A stretch of 64,000 nucleotides of DNA. Source: Homarus americanus. Its lineage: Eukaryota > Arthropoda > Malacostraca > Decapoda > Nephropidae. The translations under genes and the position numbers were made by a program. The notes beneath the pieces are model-generated. The model had not been told where the DNA came from. It made no database searches and saw only the letters and a program-made list of their open reading frames with translations. The DNA is taken from the NCBI RefSeq assembly GCF_018991925.1, contig NW_024724368.1, positions 6,614,808-6,678,807 of the forward strand. Direction: 5' to 3'. Below, in pieces: positions 34,461-48,150 of this stretch (positions within the stretch are counted from its first letter, which is position 1; each line of letters opens with the position of its first letter).

Positions 34461-36039
34461 AAAGTATTTGTGAAGAGTAAAATAGCTTACCCATTATTAT
34501 GATCATGGACAGGTGTAGACAATGGCCTTCGTCCTGATCCTTACAGGTGAGATGAGGCGAGGAGGGTTGGGTTCCGTACAAGAACTCCAATTGAGGTCAC
34601 ACCGCAGCGTCTCTGGATCATATTGCTGGTGAGTGGGAAACGTAATGTCATATATAATGCTCAGATTACTGGGGAATTTGTATATAAATCAACATTTTCT
34701 TTCAACAAAACAGTTATTCTCTGACGCTGTAATAACACAATTAAATCCCATCGTAGTGTTATTCTTACCGACTCATTTATACAAGTGTCAACACTAGAGA
34801 CGGCTTCACCACGACGCCCTCCAAGTTACACAGTCATGCTCTTCGGTCACGAGGTAGGTAACAAAACGTCTCCATATGAAAAAGTTAACTATCGAATATT
34901 TATCATTCCTGAGACAACAAACAACTAATGTTACATACAAATTAAATATTAGACACCGTGTCAAGCGTCCATCAATCACCAGGTATCAGAGGACATCTAT
35001 TACTACTAACAAAGATTAATTGTTGTGTCACTGGAGGTCAGACTAACCCACACACACATGTTCGTCACAGCTGCAGCAAATAATGTTACCTCACGTATCA
35101 TTAATCTAAGTTTATCGTCAACACACAACGAAAGTCAAACAGCTTGAAGAGATTACCAGAAGTTAGTTATTACCAGGTGTAGAAAATCAGACTGTGAACT
35201 GTGATTAAGTCTCTGGCTGTTAAAGCATCAAAACACATTAACGGCAAAAGATAAAGTTACGGCATCAGAATATAAAGACGACTTGGGGGACAGTTAACCT
35301 AACCAACCAAATCTACCGACAGGGACAAAGGAAACACAAACTTAGTTAAAAACAATTATTTTCTCCTGTCATTAACGTCCTGTACCTTACACACTTTAAT
35401 ATATCATAAGAAAAAATATTCACTCACAAACACATTACTAACATTGAGAAGAAAAGTCGTGATTAAACCCGGGCGTACGGTAGTCACTCAAAAATCTATC
35501 TATACAAACTGTGTTGAAAAAATACGGGACAATGGACGAACGCTTTTGATAACCCTACCTAGACAACAGGAATCACAGTGTTCATTCTGAAATTCATCAA
35601 TCACCCCAAGTACAGATAGTTTTTTGAGTGACTGTACATAACAAACAACGTGGGGAAATATTTACATTCTTAACATTATCGATAAGAAAATATACTTAGA
35701 ATGGGGACGCTACTGCATGTATACTCGTATGTTGGGTTATGTGTGTGCGCGCGCGCGCGCGTGTGTGTGTGTATGTGTGTGTGTGTGTGTGTAAAGGTAA
35801 AAAAGGCCATGCTTGTTTGTGAAAGTATGTATACATGTGTTCATTTGCGAGGAATGTACAAACATGTAGAATTGCGCACATACACAAACCGACACACAGG
35901 TCAGAGTAAAACAAAAAGTCCATTTGTACTGCAGGAAACATATTAACTCACTATGCGTAACACAACCATGAACATCTGCTTAATGTTCCCCAACACCAAC
36001 AGTATGAAGTCCAGCTGAAGATGAGAGGGAGGAAGGAGA

Positions 36040-36265
36040 GTGTAGCAGTGATAGTGAGGGGAGAGGAAGGGAGGGGGGAGGGTGTGGGGTGAGTGGGGGA
36101 GGGTGTAAGGAGTGAGGTGTAAGTGAGGGTGTAAGTGAGTGGGGAAGGTGTGGTGAGTGGGGGAGGGTCTAAGTGAGTGGGGAGGGTGAAAGTGAGTGGG
36201 GGAAGGTGTAAGTGAGTGGGGGAAGGTGCAAGTGAGTGGGGGAGGGTGTAAGTGAGTGGGGTGAG
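36040..36265. repeat. Purine-rich minisatellite, GTAAGTGAGTGGGGGAGGGT type
   Basis: Imperfect tandem units of about 20-22 bp, strongly strand-asymmetric. Confidence 0.85.
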
Positions 36266-37824
36266 AGGTTTTACACGAAAGCAATAAGGAATAGACTAAT
36301 ACTGAGAGTGAATAAGTGGGTGGGGGGATATGCAGGTGGTGAGGTGAAGGGATTAGTGAGAGAAGGACAGGTAGAGAGGCATATACTGTAATCAGCCAAC
36401 CTCTCACCTTACACATCAACCAACCAACCAGCACACAATTCTCAGCCCCGTCTTGGCTCTCTGGGTCAATGATGAGCTTGACACCAAATAAAATTAGGTG
36501 CGTGTCTAAATTTGGGGGGAGCATTATAATGACCCGGGGAACATGATTGTCGTGGAGATAAGAAGAGAAATGAACGGCAGAGGTCATCATGGTATATTAA
36601 AGTGTGGGAAGCGTTGGTGTTGAGGAGTGTGACGGTGAGTGATGGTGTTGGAGGGAAGGAAGGTGGGAGGGTGTTGGGGGGGGAGGGTGTTGTGGGAGGC
36701 AGGGAGGGAGGAAGGGGGTGTTGTGTTGCTAGGAGGAAGGTAGGGAGGGCGGGAGGGTGTTGGGGCGTAGGTGAGGAAGAGGGTGTTATTGCATTGCTAA
36801 AGAGGAAGAAAACACACAACACATCCTCCTCAAACGCACTAGATATCTCCTGATTTTATCGACACAGACTCATACCAATTACCTAACACACGCTCGTTCT
36901 TGAGGGGAAAACTAACATGCTTCTCAACTTAGAATCAAAACACTGACTCCATCAAGAATCAGTGAGGTCAAACAACCACGAGTTCCTCTATACCCTCGCG
37001 AACTACTCCAGAGACTTCACGTTTTAATTCATCCTCTAGGCTCTTGAGATAGATTGTGTTATGGTGGTACAAATATAACTATAGAGGTGACTTGTTTTAC
37101 TGTTTCATTTCAAGGGTCAAATCTTTACACTCTTAATACATTTTTCAAAAGATGGGAAATTTTCGGCTAAAATTTCAATATTTATTATTTTAGTTTTGTT
37201 TTATTATTCTTAAGAGAAACATTATCAAGTAGAGGTCAAAGTCGGATGAAAAGTTTATAAATAGTAATAATAATAATACTGTAGTAAAAATAAAAGAACC
37301 ATTTTACCACTACTAACGACAATATTACCAATAAATAATAATAATAATAATAATAATAAATACTAAAATCGTCGGGGCAGCAACAGACATTCCCCTAAAA
37401 AGGTAACAGATGACGTCATAGGCTCTTTCCACCAGTCACCAGCACACACAAACAATCTCTCTCAAGTCTCTCCCTATCCTCTGAAGGCGAGTAAACAATG
37501 AGATATTAACGATAAGACAGACGAACACCAAGCAAGCGGTGAATAGCCTCAGTGATGGAGGGAAATTTCACCAATCCAGCTGCGAATAATGTTTGGTTTG
37601 TGGGTTTTATTTGGGGTTTAGTGCTTGTTTTACGTCTGGGGGGTAAATGGAGGTGTTAAATTTATAAACCTGGAGTGTGGGGGACAGGTGGTGGTGGTGG
37701 TGGTGGTGTGTGGGGGATGGTGGTGGTGGGGGGGCATACACGCATACTTTTTTTTGAACGACGCTGTTTGTCTGTATTATCTTTACGTCCTGGGGAAAAA
37801 ATAAACATGAACATTCTCTGAGAT

Positions 37825-37925
<101 letters not shown>

Positions 37926-38987
37926 CAAAACTTTTACAGACATCAATCAACAATAATCACAGGCGCCGACTGAGCATGACGAGCGATGGTAGAGAGACCA
38001 GGCGACCTTATATAGAGTGTGGGCAAAACCTCCGCCGCGGCACTACAACAAACGCCAGAGCTGTAACTCAGACCAATGATGCCAGTTAATGGAGACTACT
38101 GAACTCTTGCTGTTATATATCCACAATCCATCTCTGGTCACGTATCTGGTATAATTCAAAGAGATTACATTCCCGAAAAGACAGATACACAGGCAGACGG
38201 ATATACGAACGGATGTAAAGAATGCATTCCTGAGTCCACACTTGACTGGAGTATATTCACAGATTTATGTCCTGGTTCAGATGCGTTCGTATGGTGACTG
38301 CTCATCGTGTCAGAAGATGTAAAAAAGCTAACTGGATAAGTGGTAAAAACACAACATTAATATCCATAAATAATATAAAAATGACATTGATAATCTACCT
38401 TAACTACTAAAAAAATTAGTAACAGGGGAAAAAAATAAGAGGATATTTTTCTTAATATTTTCTGGGGCTTAAATTTGTCAGGCGTTAAGTGTATTGAGTT
38501 ATGTAGAATATAAACGTATTTTTGTATTATTTTCATTATATGTGTGTTTAGGAGTAAGTCAACACATTTCATGTTACCAGGAATAGCCAACGGACGAACC
38601 TATGTGTGTATCCAGGCACTGAGCTTTACTGTACACTTATCTTTGCCCCTGAAGTGAGGTGTACAGACCCACCTGTCAAAGTTCATGGAAGGCTTAAGGC
38701 ATTCCATCAACTTGTCTTCCAAATATAGGCCTACTGTCAAAAGTCACTGTATATTAATAGGGTGAAATTGCTCAAAGCTGCACTCTTCAGGCATTGTTCC
38801 TTATACACCCAAGACTCCATGCCAAATTTGAAGCTGATATGTCGAGGTTTAGTCTGCCGCATTTCTACTGAAAATATCTGTTGATTTTTTGCTCTCCCAA
38901 TATCAATACAAATTTCATCATTGCGTGCTAATTATTTTTTAGCGGTGACGTAGATCAATAAATCTTGGCCTTAACCACAATGACAAC

Positions 38988-39548
38988 ATAAGAACATAAG
39001 AAAATAAAGTCTGCAATAGGCCGTTGGCCTGGCATGGCAGCTCCTGTCGAGTACTACTCTCTATCATCCATGAATCTATCCTAGCCTCCTTTTAAAACTT
39101 TTGAAGTTCCACGCACTTACTAAGTTGTAAGCTTGTTCTTTCGTCCACCACCCTATTTGTGAACAGTTTCTGCCTATCTCCTCCCCTAAAGCCTAAACTT
39201 ATCCAACTTGAATCCGTTGCTCAGGTCCTATCCTGCTCCGGATATTATAAGAACTATCTATATCCTTTATTGATTCCTTTTCTTACTTAAATACTTCTAT
39301 CATATCTTGCCTCTTCGTCTTTCTAGGATGCAAGTTTAGTGGCTTGTTCCACGAGTTCTTCTATACAAAATCTCAATGAAATTTGGTACAATGCTCGGAC
39401 AAGCTCAAATGGACAGAACAATCTCTATAGCCCACCAGCAGATCAGCCTAACCCAAATCAATCAACCCAGATCAGCCTTGAATCAACAGCAGATCAACCC
39501 AACCTACCGTACTTGGACCTGCTGACAGGCTGCCCCCAGGCTAAGTAA
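38988..39548 (-). mobile_element. CR1-like 3' end inside copy 1
   Basis: Minus-strand counterpart of 50570-51128, with the same C-terminal coding segment and 3' end (CATAAGAACATAAG-type tail). Scattered indels break the frame. Confidence 0.75.
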
Positions 39549-39707
39549 GGCTAAGAAAGATTTATATTATTCGTAAATAAAAAGAGGTGTAGGAGAGATA
39601 AGCCAACGTTGTCTAATTTTTACTCATCGAGGCTTGTAAAAACTGTGTTGATGTTTGACGTAGGATAATTTGGACTGATCAGATTATATAACAAGGGAAC
39701 CAGAACT

Positions 39708-39900
39708 TGTGGGGGGAGGAGGTAGGGAGAGGGCAGGGAAGGGCAGGGGGAGGGAGGGAGGGGCAGGGAGGAGGGGCAGGGAGGAGGAGGGCAGAGGAGG
39801 GCAGGGAGGAGTGGGGGAAGGAGGGCGGGAGGGAGGGGCAGGGAGGGAGGGCAGGGGGAGGGCAGGGAGGGAGAGACCAGTAGGTGGTGAGGGGTGGTAG
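39708..39900. repeat. GGGAGG-rich purine tract, copy 1
   Basis: About 190 bp of G/A on the plus strand. Counterparts at 50215-50395 (pyrimidine, inverted) and 53765-53885. Confidence 0.9.
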
Positions 39901-40239
39901 GGGAAGACGCCTCTAGGGGACAAAGGTGGACGACTCAGGTGCTTGGTCCATAAAATCTGTATATTCCGGTCGAGTCTTGTGTTAATGATCACCTGAAGAT
40001 CAAACTCCGTGTATACCTGATAGAGTAAAACAGTAATGCTAACCTAACACAACTTTCCTCCCAGGTAAGAGTCAGGGTCTGGATGCTCCACCTACATAGT
40101 AAATCTGGATACTCCACCTACACAGCATCATGATTGTGTGCCGATATTACAAACTAAGTACAATCTTCCTTATTACCTGTTAATTATAATAAATTGACCT
40201 GTGGCAGGGGTTAATGAGATATTAAATAATGATCAAGCC

Positions 40240-40289
<50 letters not shown>
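40240..40289. repeat. (ATT)n microsatellite, copy 1
   Basis: Counterparts at 49804-49851 (inverted) and 54260-54309. Confidence 0.97.
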
Positions 40290-41944
40290 GCAGATAATCG
40301 TGTGCTAATTTTTATTTTAATACAACATCTCTCAGAGATTACCAAGTGGACGCTGTTAAAATTGTTAAAGAACAATACGTGCAAATTACCATCCTCCCAA
40401 GAAATTATGACCTTCCTCTGACAATACTACCTTCCGTGTTCCGTTTATGGCGGAAACAAAACAAATACCATTGAATCTGTAAAACTGACATTACAAACTC
40501 ATACTGGCATTGACTGTCGCATGAACAGGCCAGGAACGAAATAATAAGCAAAAGTAAAGTCACGTACGAATCATTGTCTGGGTATACGAACGCTTTCCAT
40601 TATTGTTATTTACATCTATTAAAAACGCGTACGTGATCGGTTATTCTCCTGGTTAAAGCAAAAGAGAATCCCGTTTCTTTCATACCTTTCACAAAACAAA
40701 AAAAATCAATTTAAAAATAACACGATAAGGAAAATTTTCATCTTGACAATAAAAGTTTTTTTTTAGTAATTCAGATAACATAAATATCATCCAACAGCAT
40801 TTCTGTAACGACTGTCGCTAACGAGTGAACTGGCGTCGTAATGAATTCAATGTTTGCAGTGATGAAAATAATAGAATTAGAATTTACACATCTTATCACT
40901 CCTTTCCGCTACATATAAAAAATAACCGTCATCAAATTTGCACTGAACCTAAAATGGGTAAATTTCTGTATACAACAGGAAGAAAGCAAGAGAGAGAATG
41001 TAAAGAAATAACACAGATGGTAAGAGACTAAGAGGGGCCTCGTCACGATAAAACAGCAGAGAAAGAACACACTTAACTTGATAAACATTACTAATTATGT
41101 GATGACACATCTTACGTCACCACACCGTGCAATATGAAGGACACACTGTAAGATAAACTCAGAAAAAAACAACTCTCAAACGCTACTCTGTGCTTAAAAT
41201 AAAGAATTGCGTTAAGAATCATAAGCAGCGCTTGAGAGGTATGCAGCAGGGGTGGTTGGTTTGCCTCCTATACCCGACGGTGTGGTGGCCTGATGGGGTC
41301 CTTGAATATTGCCGGTGCAGTAGGACATGACCTCCCTCCGGCACCAGCTGGCGACCTGGCGCACTGTTGTTTCATCCTGCCCTCTCTCTCTCTATCTATC
41401 TATTCTGCCTTTCTTCCTTTTTATCTTCTCTTTGTTTATTTATTATCTCTTCCTTCAGCCCAATCATCCTCTCGTCCTCTCCTCTCTCCTCCTCCTTATT
41501 TCTTCATCTCTCGCCCGTCTTTGTGTAAACACCAAGCTATCTCCCTCACACATCCTATTCACTAGCTGGCACGTCTTAACATTCCTGGTTCGTGGGTTAG
41601 CTGGTAGGTGGAGTGGTGAGTGGGTGGGTTTGGTGAGTGGGTGGGTGGTGAGTGAGTATGGTCAATCTTAATGGGCTCTGTGTATGTGGTTGGGTGTGAG
41701 GCCTGTGAAGTTCAGGTCAAGTAATTATCAACACCCTACCTAAATGGACCCCCTAAATACAATGATTGAGATGATTACGTTAGATTAGCTTGGGGTCTAT
41801 TAGGACAGAACTTGTTAACCTTTAGCCATTGGGTCCAAAAGCAGGGAATGTTGGGTCCAGGTGGTGGGTGTGGTGTGGTGGCTCTCAGGCAGGGCCAGAA
41901 GATTAACACTCTGAAAGCGTGTTTATACCTATACAATGCCTCAT

Positions 41945-42690
41945 CCCCCACCTCTGCCGCTTCCCGGTGCCCATATCAACCCCCTCCAGTGTATCAACCT
42001 CCAGTACCCTTTATCAACCCCCTACCACATCAACCTCCAGTACTAATAAACTCCAGTACCCATCGGCCTCCAGTGCCCATATCAACCCCAGTACACATCA
42101 ACCCCTCTTATCAGCCCTCCAGTGCCCATTAACCTCAGTACCCATATCAACCCCAGTACCACATCCTTCCCCTACCCACATCAGCCTCAGTGCCCACATT
42201 AACCTCAGTGCCCATCAACCCTACCACACCAACCCTCAGTGCCCCACATCAGCCTCAGTGCCCACATCAACCCTACCCACATCAACCCTCCAGTGCCCAC
42301 GGTAACCTCCATTTATATCAACCTCAGTACCCACATCAACCCCACTACCCATCAGCCCTCCAGTGCCACATTAACCTCCATATCAACTGATGCCACATCA
42401 ACCCCCACTACCCATCAACCCTCAGTACTTACATCGACCTCGGTTACATCCTTTACTACCCACATCAGCCTCCAGTGCCCATTAACCTCCAGTACCAACC
42501 CCAGTACATCAACCCCCCTCCAATTGCCACATCAGCACTCAGTACATCAACCTCAGTGCCATATCAACCCCAATGCCACATCAACCCCCACTACCCACAT
42601 CAACCCTCCAGTACCCATCAACCTCCAGTACCCACATCAACCCCTACCCACATCAACCCTCCAGTGCCCACATCAAACACCTTAATTGAT
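41945..42690. repeat. CATCAACCCCAGTACCCA-type minisatellite, copy 1
   Basis: Imperfect units of about 17-35 bp combining CATCAACC, CCAGTACCCA and CTCCAGTGCCCA. Counterparts at 47345-48150 (inverted) and 55985-56785. Overlapping Thr/Pro/Ser-rich frames in it are artefacts. Confidence 0.95.
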
Positions 42691-42885
42691 TACTGACAAC
42701 TAACACAACAATGAAGAGTTAGCACAACAGTTTATCAATCAGTGTTGTGTGAAACATAAAAGAACAGTGTGTTAGTTCAGTACAACTTATTCACAAGAAA
42801 CAACGCAAATGTTTGGAAGGCTGGATACCTACCCCAACCAGCAGAGACGTAATTAATGTAGGCAGGGAGAATTAGAAGAGGGAGA

Positions 42886-43085
42886 ATGGAGGGAGGAGGA
42901 GGATGGAGGAGGGGGATGGAGGATGGAGGAGGGGGATGGAGGGAGGATGGAGGGAGATGGAGGGAGGATGGAGGAGGGATGGAGGGATGGAGGGAGGGAT
43001 GGAGGAGGGATGGAGGAGGGGGAGGGGAGATGGAGGGAGATGGAGGATGGAGAGGGATGGAGGGAGGATGGAGAGGGTGGAGGGT
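42886..43085. repeat. GGATGGAGGGA minisatellite, copy 1
   Basis: Purine-rich with frequent G3-G5 runs, so G-quadruplex formation is plausible. Counterparts at 46855-47160 (inverted) and 56945-57125. Confidence 0.92.
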
Positions 43086-43136
43086 GTCCACTATAATAGT
43101 AAAATAATCACTGACATACATATACACAAACACATG

Positions 43137-43138
<2 letters not shown>

Positions 43139-43201
<63 letters not shown>
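43139..43201. repeat. (CA)n microsatellite, copy 1
   Basis: Counterparts at 46738-46804 (GT, inverted) and 57182-57255. Confidence 0.97.
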
Positions 43202-43203
<2 letters not shown>

Positions 43204-44915
43204 CATTGAGACAGTAAACCTTTGCATCTGAAAGGAGGAGAAGAAATTTACACTATATGTACATGTTTATTCCTGGTAACACAAGTACTTACAGGATAGT
43301 AGGTTACGATGACCAGCAGGTTATAAGAGAATGTCTGCTTCTTATAGACCAAAATGTCGAATATAGTGGTATGCATCACCTCAAAGTCAAGGCATCATGT
43401 TTACAGTCACGAGCAAGTTATATTTTTAAATGACACGGTGGGGAATGAAGTATATATCAGCCTCAAGTTTCACTGATATCTGATGTCCCGACACGCTTCT
43501 GTTGACACTACACGTCGGCGCATATCACCGACAATTCCAGGGGAGTTCTGTGATAAGATACTGCGACAGACAAAAAGATAAAGAGTGACATGATAAAAAG
43601 ATCACAGAAGTGTGAGGAACATCAGCTGAACTTCATCAGGGTGTTGACCGTGAAGGGCAAAGAGAATAAGGAATGTGAGATACAAAATAACGCTGGAGAC
43701 AGATCACGACAAGTTTCGCCTACCAGGGCTGAGGATTTGGAGGACTATTAAGTGATAGAGGCGATGGGAAGAACATCAGTGGGCTTATACTGGATGAAGA
43801 ATACCGCCGTCCTATCTTGGGGTAGAGTCAGTAACGATGAACGTCTATGGTATTGCGATTAGCATTTTGAGATGGGGATCTTGGTGCTGAGTGGTGAGAC
43901 GGTGAACAGGTAGTGGGGTAGAATCTTCCTGAAATAAATGATAATAGATTCATGATTCACAAACGAGGTTTAAATAAAGTCTTATATGCTGAAATTATAT
44001 TTAAATCATTCCGGAACTTTTAGTTCTTAAGATAAAACACAAGTAAAATATTGATTTACTGTGACTTTTGACAATATTTATCGCCGTTTGTAAAAAGACT
44101 GATAAAAGTTACATTAGGTAAGGCCACGAAATATTGACAGAGTTATTTGTTTATTGTGGCATTAATATAATTTATATTAGACGAAGACGTGATGGACGAG
44201 CTGTGAAGTGAACGTGTTTGGTCGCAAAGTAAACATTGATGTATCAGCAAACATTATTCTTCACTTTCACTCATTCTCCTTCGACTAACTGCTAAACATA
44301 CAGTGGTGACGGTACAAGGTGTCTTCTAAGGTTAGTGTTGTGACTTTCTATAATACGGTCATGAGGATAAGTTGGGCCAATTAAGCTAGAAAAGGACTTG
44401 TATTTGTAGCATGACTTCCCCCGCCTGCAGTACAAAGGAATATCCTGGCTGCAGCCAATTGGATCTTACGCCTCTCTACCTGTAGGGGGAAGTCGACGAT
44501 ATCATGTCAGGTGGTGACAACTGTTTTATAATTTCCAATAGTAAAGATCAATAATAAAATGAGAATTTATCATGGGAGAGCCTAGGGGTTCAGCGCTTCA
44601 ACAGCCTCTCGTTATTGGGATAAATGTTACTAAGAATTTAATACCACACACAATCTCTTAACAGGTACCGATGAGCTGCGGCTCAAAGTGTGAACAGTTC
44701 TGGTATTATGAAACAACACAACCACGACGCTGAACAGTTCTACCTTTACACAGACCTTTACAGTCGTCTCTACGTGATAGGCGGGTGGGGACGTGATGCT
44801 TGGACTAGTGTGTGTTGAGAGGGGAGTTAGAGGCTATCAACCAAGCTCATCAGTTGACCTCTGGCCAGCAGGAAGGTCTGCTGATAGTGCTCGCTAGAGA
44901 CCAAGGAAAATGGCC

Positions 44916-44994
44916 TTTGGATCGTTGTACCGTGGGGAAGAGGAGGGTGTAGGGAAGGACGACCTCCTTGCTATTAAGGCAGCACCAAGGAAGC
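44916..44994. other. 79-bp centre of the large inverted repeat
   Basis: The arms meet as CCAAGGAAAATGGCC (44901-44915) and GGCCATTTTCCTTGG (44995-45009). The 79-bp centre itself shows no clear symmetry and does not resemble a known hairpin adapter that I can recognise. Confidence 0.85.
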
Positions 44995-46737
44995 GGCCAT
45001 TTTCCTTGGTCTCTAGCGGGAGCACTATCAGCACGACCTTCTCCAAGCTGGGTCAGAGGTCAACTGATGAGCTTGGTTGATGGGGAAGCCTCATCTCCCC
45101 TTCAACACACTAGTCCAAGTATCACGTCTCCCTCACCCGCCTATCACGTAGAGGACGACTGTAAAGGTCTATGGTAAAGGTAGAATTGTTCAGCGCGTGG
45201 TTGTGTTGTTTCATAATACCAGAACCGTTCACACTTGAGTCAGCAGCTCATCGGTACCTAAGAGATTGTGTGGTATTAAATTTTAGTAATATTTATCCCA
45301 ATAACGAGAGGCTGTTGGAAGCGCTGAACCCCCTAGGGCTCTCCCATGATAAATTTTCATTTTATTATTGACTTTACTATTGGAAATTATAAACAGTTTG
45401 TCACTCACCTTGGACATGGATATCGTCGACTTCCCCTACAGGTAGAGAGGCGTAAGATCCACCTCGGCTGCAGCTGGTGGACATTCCTTGTACCTCAGGC
45501 AGAAGTCATGCTGGCTACAAATAAGTCCTTTTCTAGCTTAATTTGGCCCATAACTTATCCTCATGACCAAGGCATTATGAAAGTCACAACACCAAACCTT
45601 GTGGCACACCTTGTACCGTCACCATTGTATGTTTAGCAGTTAGTCGTGAAGGAGAATGAGTGTGAAAGTGAAGAATAATGTTTGCTGATAAGATCAATGT
45701 TTACTTCTTGCGTCCAAACACTGTTCATCACTTTCACAGCTCGTCCATCACGTCTGTCTAATATAAATTATATTAATGCCACAATAAACAAATAACTCTG
45801 TCAATATTCGTGGCTCACTCAATGTAACTCTTATCAGTCTTCTGCATAAACGGCGATAAATATTGTCAAAAGTCACAGTAAATCAATATTTTACTTGTGT
45901 TTTGTCCTTAAGAACTAAAAGTTCCGAATGATTTAACATAATTTCAGCATATAAGACTTTATTTTAAACCCTTGCCTAGAATCATGAGTCTCTTAATACT
46001 ATTTCAGGAAGATCTACCCCACTACCTGTTCACCGTCTCACCACTCCGGGGCACCAAGATCCCTGCGTCTCAAATGTTAATCGCAATGAATTATAGACGT
46101 TCATCGTTACTGACTCTACCCCAAGATAGGGACGGCGGCATTCTTCATCTTACAGCCCACTGATGTCTTCCTCCCCATCGCCTCAATCATTTAATAGTCC
46201 TCCAAATCCTCAGCCCTGGTAGGCGAAACTTGTCGTGATTCGTCTCCTGTGCGTTATTTTGTATCTTCACATTCCTTATTCTCTTGCCCTTCACGGTCAA
46301 CACCCCGATGAAGTTCAGCTGATGTTCCCACACTTGAAGATCTTTTTTATCATGTCACTCTCATCTTTTGTTAGTCGTACATCTTATCACAGAGCTCTTG
46401 GAATTGTCGTGTGTGATATGCGTCAGACGTGTAGTGTCAACAGAAGCGTGTCGGAGATCAGATATCAGTGAAACTTGAGCTTGATATACTTCACTCCCAC
46501 TGTGTCATTTAAAATATAACTTGCTCGTGACTGTAAACATGATGCCTTGGACTTTGAGGATGTATACCTACTTATATTCGACATTTTGTCTATAAGAAGC
46601 AGACATTCTCTTATAACCTGTTGGTCATCGTAACCTACTATCCTAAGTACTTGTGTTATCAGGAATAAATACGTACATATAGTGTAAATTTCCTTCCTCC
46701 TCCTTCAGACGCAAAGGTTTACACTGTCTCAATGTAG

Positions 46738-46793
<56 letters not shown>

Positions 46794-46804
46794 CGTGCGT
46801 GCAT
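46738..46804. repeat. (GT)n microsatellite, copy 2
   Basis: Inverted counterpart of the CA arrays in copies 1 and 3. Confidence 0.97.
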
Positions 46805-46854
46805 GTGTTTTGTGTATATGTATGCGTCAGTGATTATTTTTTACCATTAGTGTG

Positions 46855-47160
46855 ACACCCCTCCATCCCCTTCCCCCCTCCATCCCCCTCCCCCCTCCAT
46901 CCCCTCCCCTCATCCCCCTCCCCCTCCATCCCCTCCCCCTCCATCCCCCTCCCCCTCCATCCCCCTCCCCCCTCCACTCCCCTCCCCCTCCCATCCCCCC
47001 TCCCCCCTCCATCCCCTCCCCCCTCATCCCCTCCCCCTCCATCCCCTCCCCCTCCATCCCCTCCCCCTCCATCCCCCTCCCCCCTCATCCCCCTCCCCTC
47101 CATCCCCTCCCCCTCCATCCCCCTCCCCCTCCATCCCCTCCCCTCCCACCCCCCCCCCTC
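46855..47160. repeat. CCCCCTCCATCC minisatellite, copy 2
   Basis: Pyrimidine-rich strand of the GGATGGAGG minisatellite, longer here than in copies 1 and 3. Confidence 0.95.
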
Positions 47161-47344
47161 CCCGCTCCCCACACTACGTCTCCTGTCAAGTCCAGTAGTA
47201 TCAGTCTCCAAACATTTGCATTGCTCTCGTGAATAAAGTTGTACTAGACTGTTTTACCGTCTTTATGTTTCACACAACACTGATTGATAAAAAAAAAAAA
47301 AACTGTTAAAAAGCACCTTTCATTGTTGTGTTAGTTGTCAGTAA

Positions 47345-48150
47345 TCAATTAAGGTGTTTGATGTGTGGGCACTGGAGGGTTGATGTGGGTAGTAGGGGGT
47401 TGATGTGGTACTGGAGACGATGTGGGTACTGGGTGATGTGAGTAGTGGGGGTGATGTGGTACTGGGTTGATATATAGCATGGAGTACTGGAGGTTGATGT
47501 GGTACTGGAGGTTGATGTGAGCACTGGAGGGTTGATCTTCAGGGTTGATATGGAGTACTGGAGGTTAATGTGGGCACTGGAGGGTTGATGTGGTAGTGGG
47601 GGGGTTGATGTGGTACTGGAGGTTGATGTGAGTACTGGAGGGGTTGATGTGAGTAGTGGGGGTTGATGTGGGTACTGGGGTTGATATGGGTACTGGAGGT
47701 TAATGTGGGCACTGGAGGGTTGATGTGGGTAGTGGGGGTTGATGTGGGTACTGGGGTTGATATGGGTACTGGAGGTTAATGTGGGCACTGGAGGGTTGAT
47801 GTGGGTAGTGGGGGTTGATGTGGGTACTGGGGTTGATATGGGTACTGGAGGTTGATGTGGGTACTGGAGGTTGATGAGAGTACTGGAGGTTGATGTGGGT
47901 AGTGGGGGTTGATGTGGGTAGTGGGGTTGATTGGGTACTGGGGTTGATATGGGCACTGAGGTTAATTGGGCACTGGAGGGTTGATTGGGTAGTGGGGTTG
48001 ATGTGGGTACTGGGGTTGATATGGGTACTGGAGGTTGATGTGGGTACTGAGGTTGATGAGAGTACTGGAGGTTGATGTGGGTAGTGGGGTTGATTGGGCA
48101 CTGGAGGTTGAAATGCACTGGAGGGGGTTGATATGGGCACCAGGGAAGGT
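47345..48150. repeat. GGTTGATGTGGGTACTGGAG minisatellite, copy 2
   Basis: Inverted counterpart of the CATCAACC arrays. The longest artefact frame (298 codons) in the window's right half falls in it. Confidence 0.95.

Larger units (their letters stand above)
33085..37396. other. Non-coding region with microsatellites and purine tracts
   Basis: No gene recognised. Contains (GT)n 33209-33233, (GA)n then (GT)n 33669-33725, (CA)n 33849-33902, CCTAA-type motifs 34310-34400, (GC)n/(GT)n 35745-35792, GTGAGTGGGGGAGGGT-type purine repeats 36040-36265, a GGGAGG-rich tract 36650-36770 and (AAT)n 37265-37362. Confidence 0.6.

Noticed and set aside
44968..45371. Small ORFs near the palindrome centre
   Set aside because: No family motifs, and the frames do not hold in the other copies.
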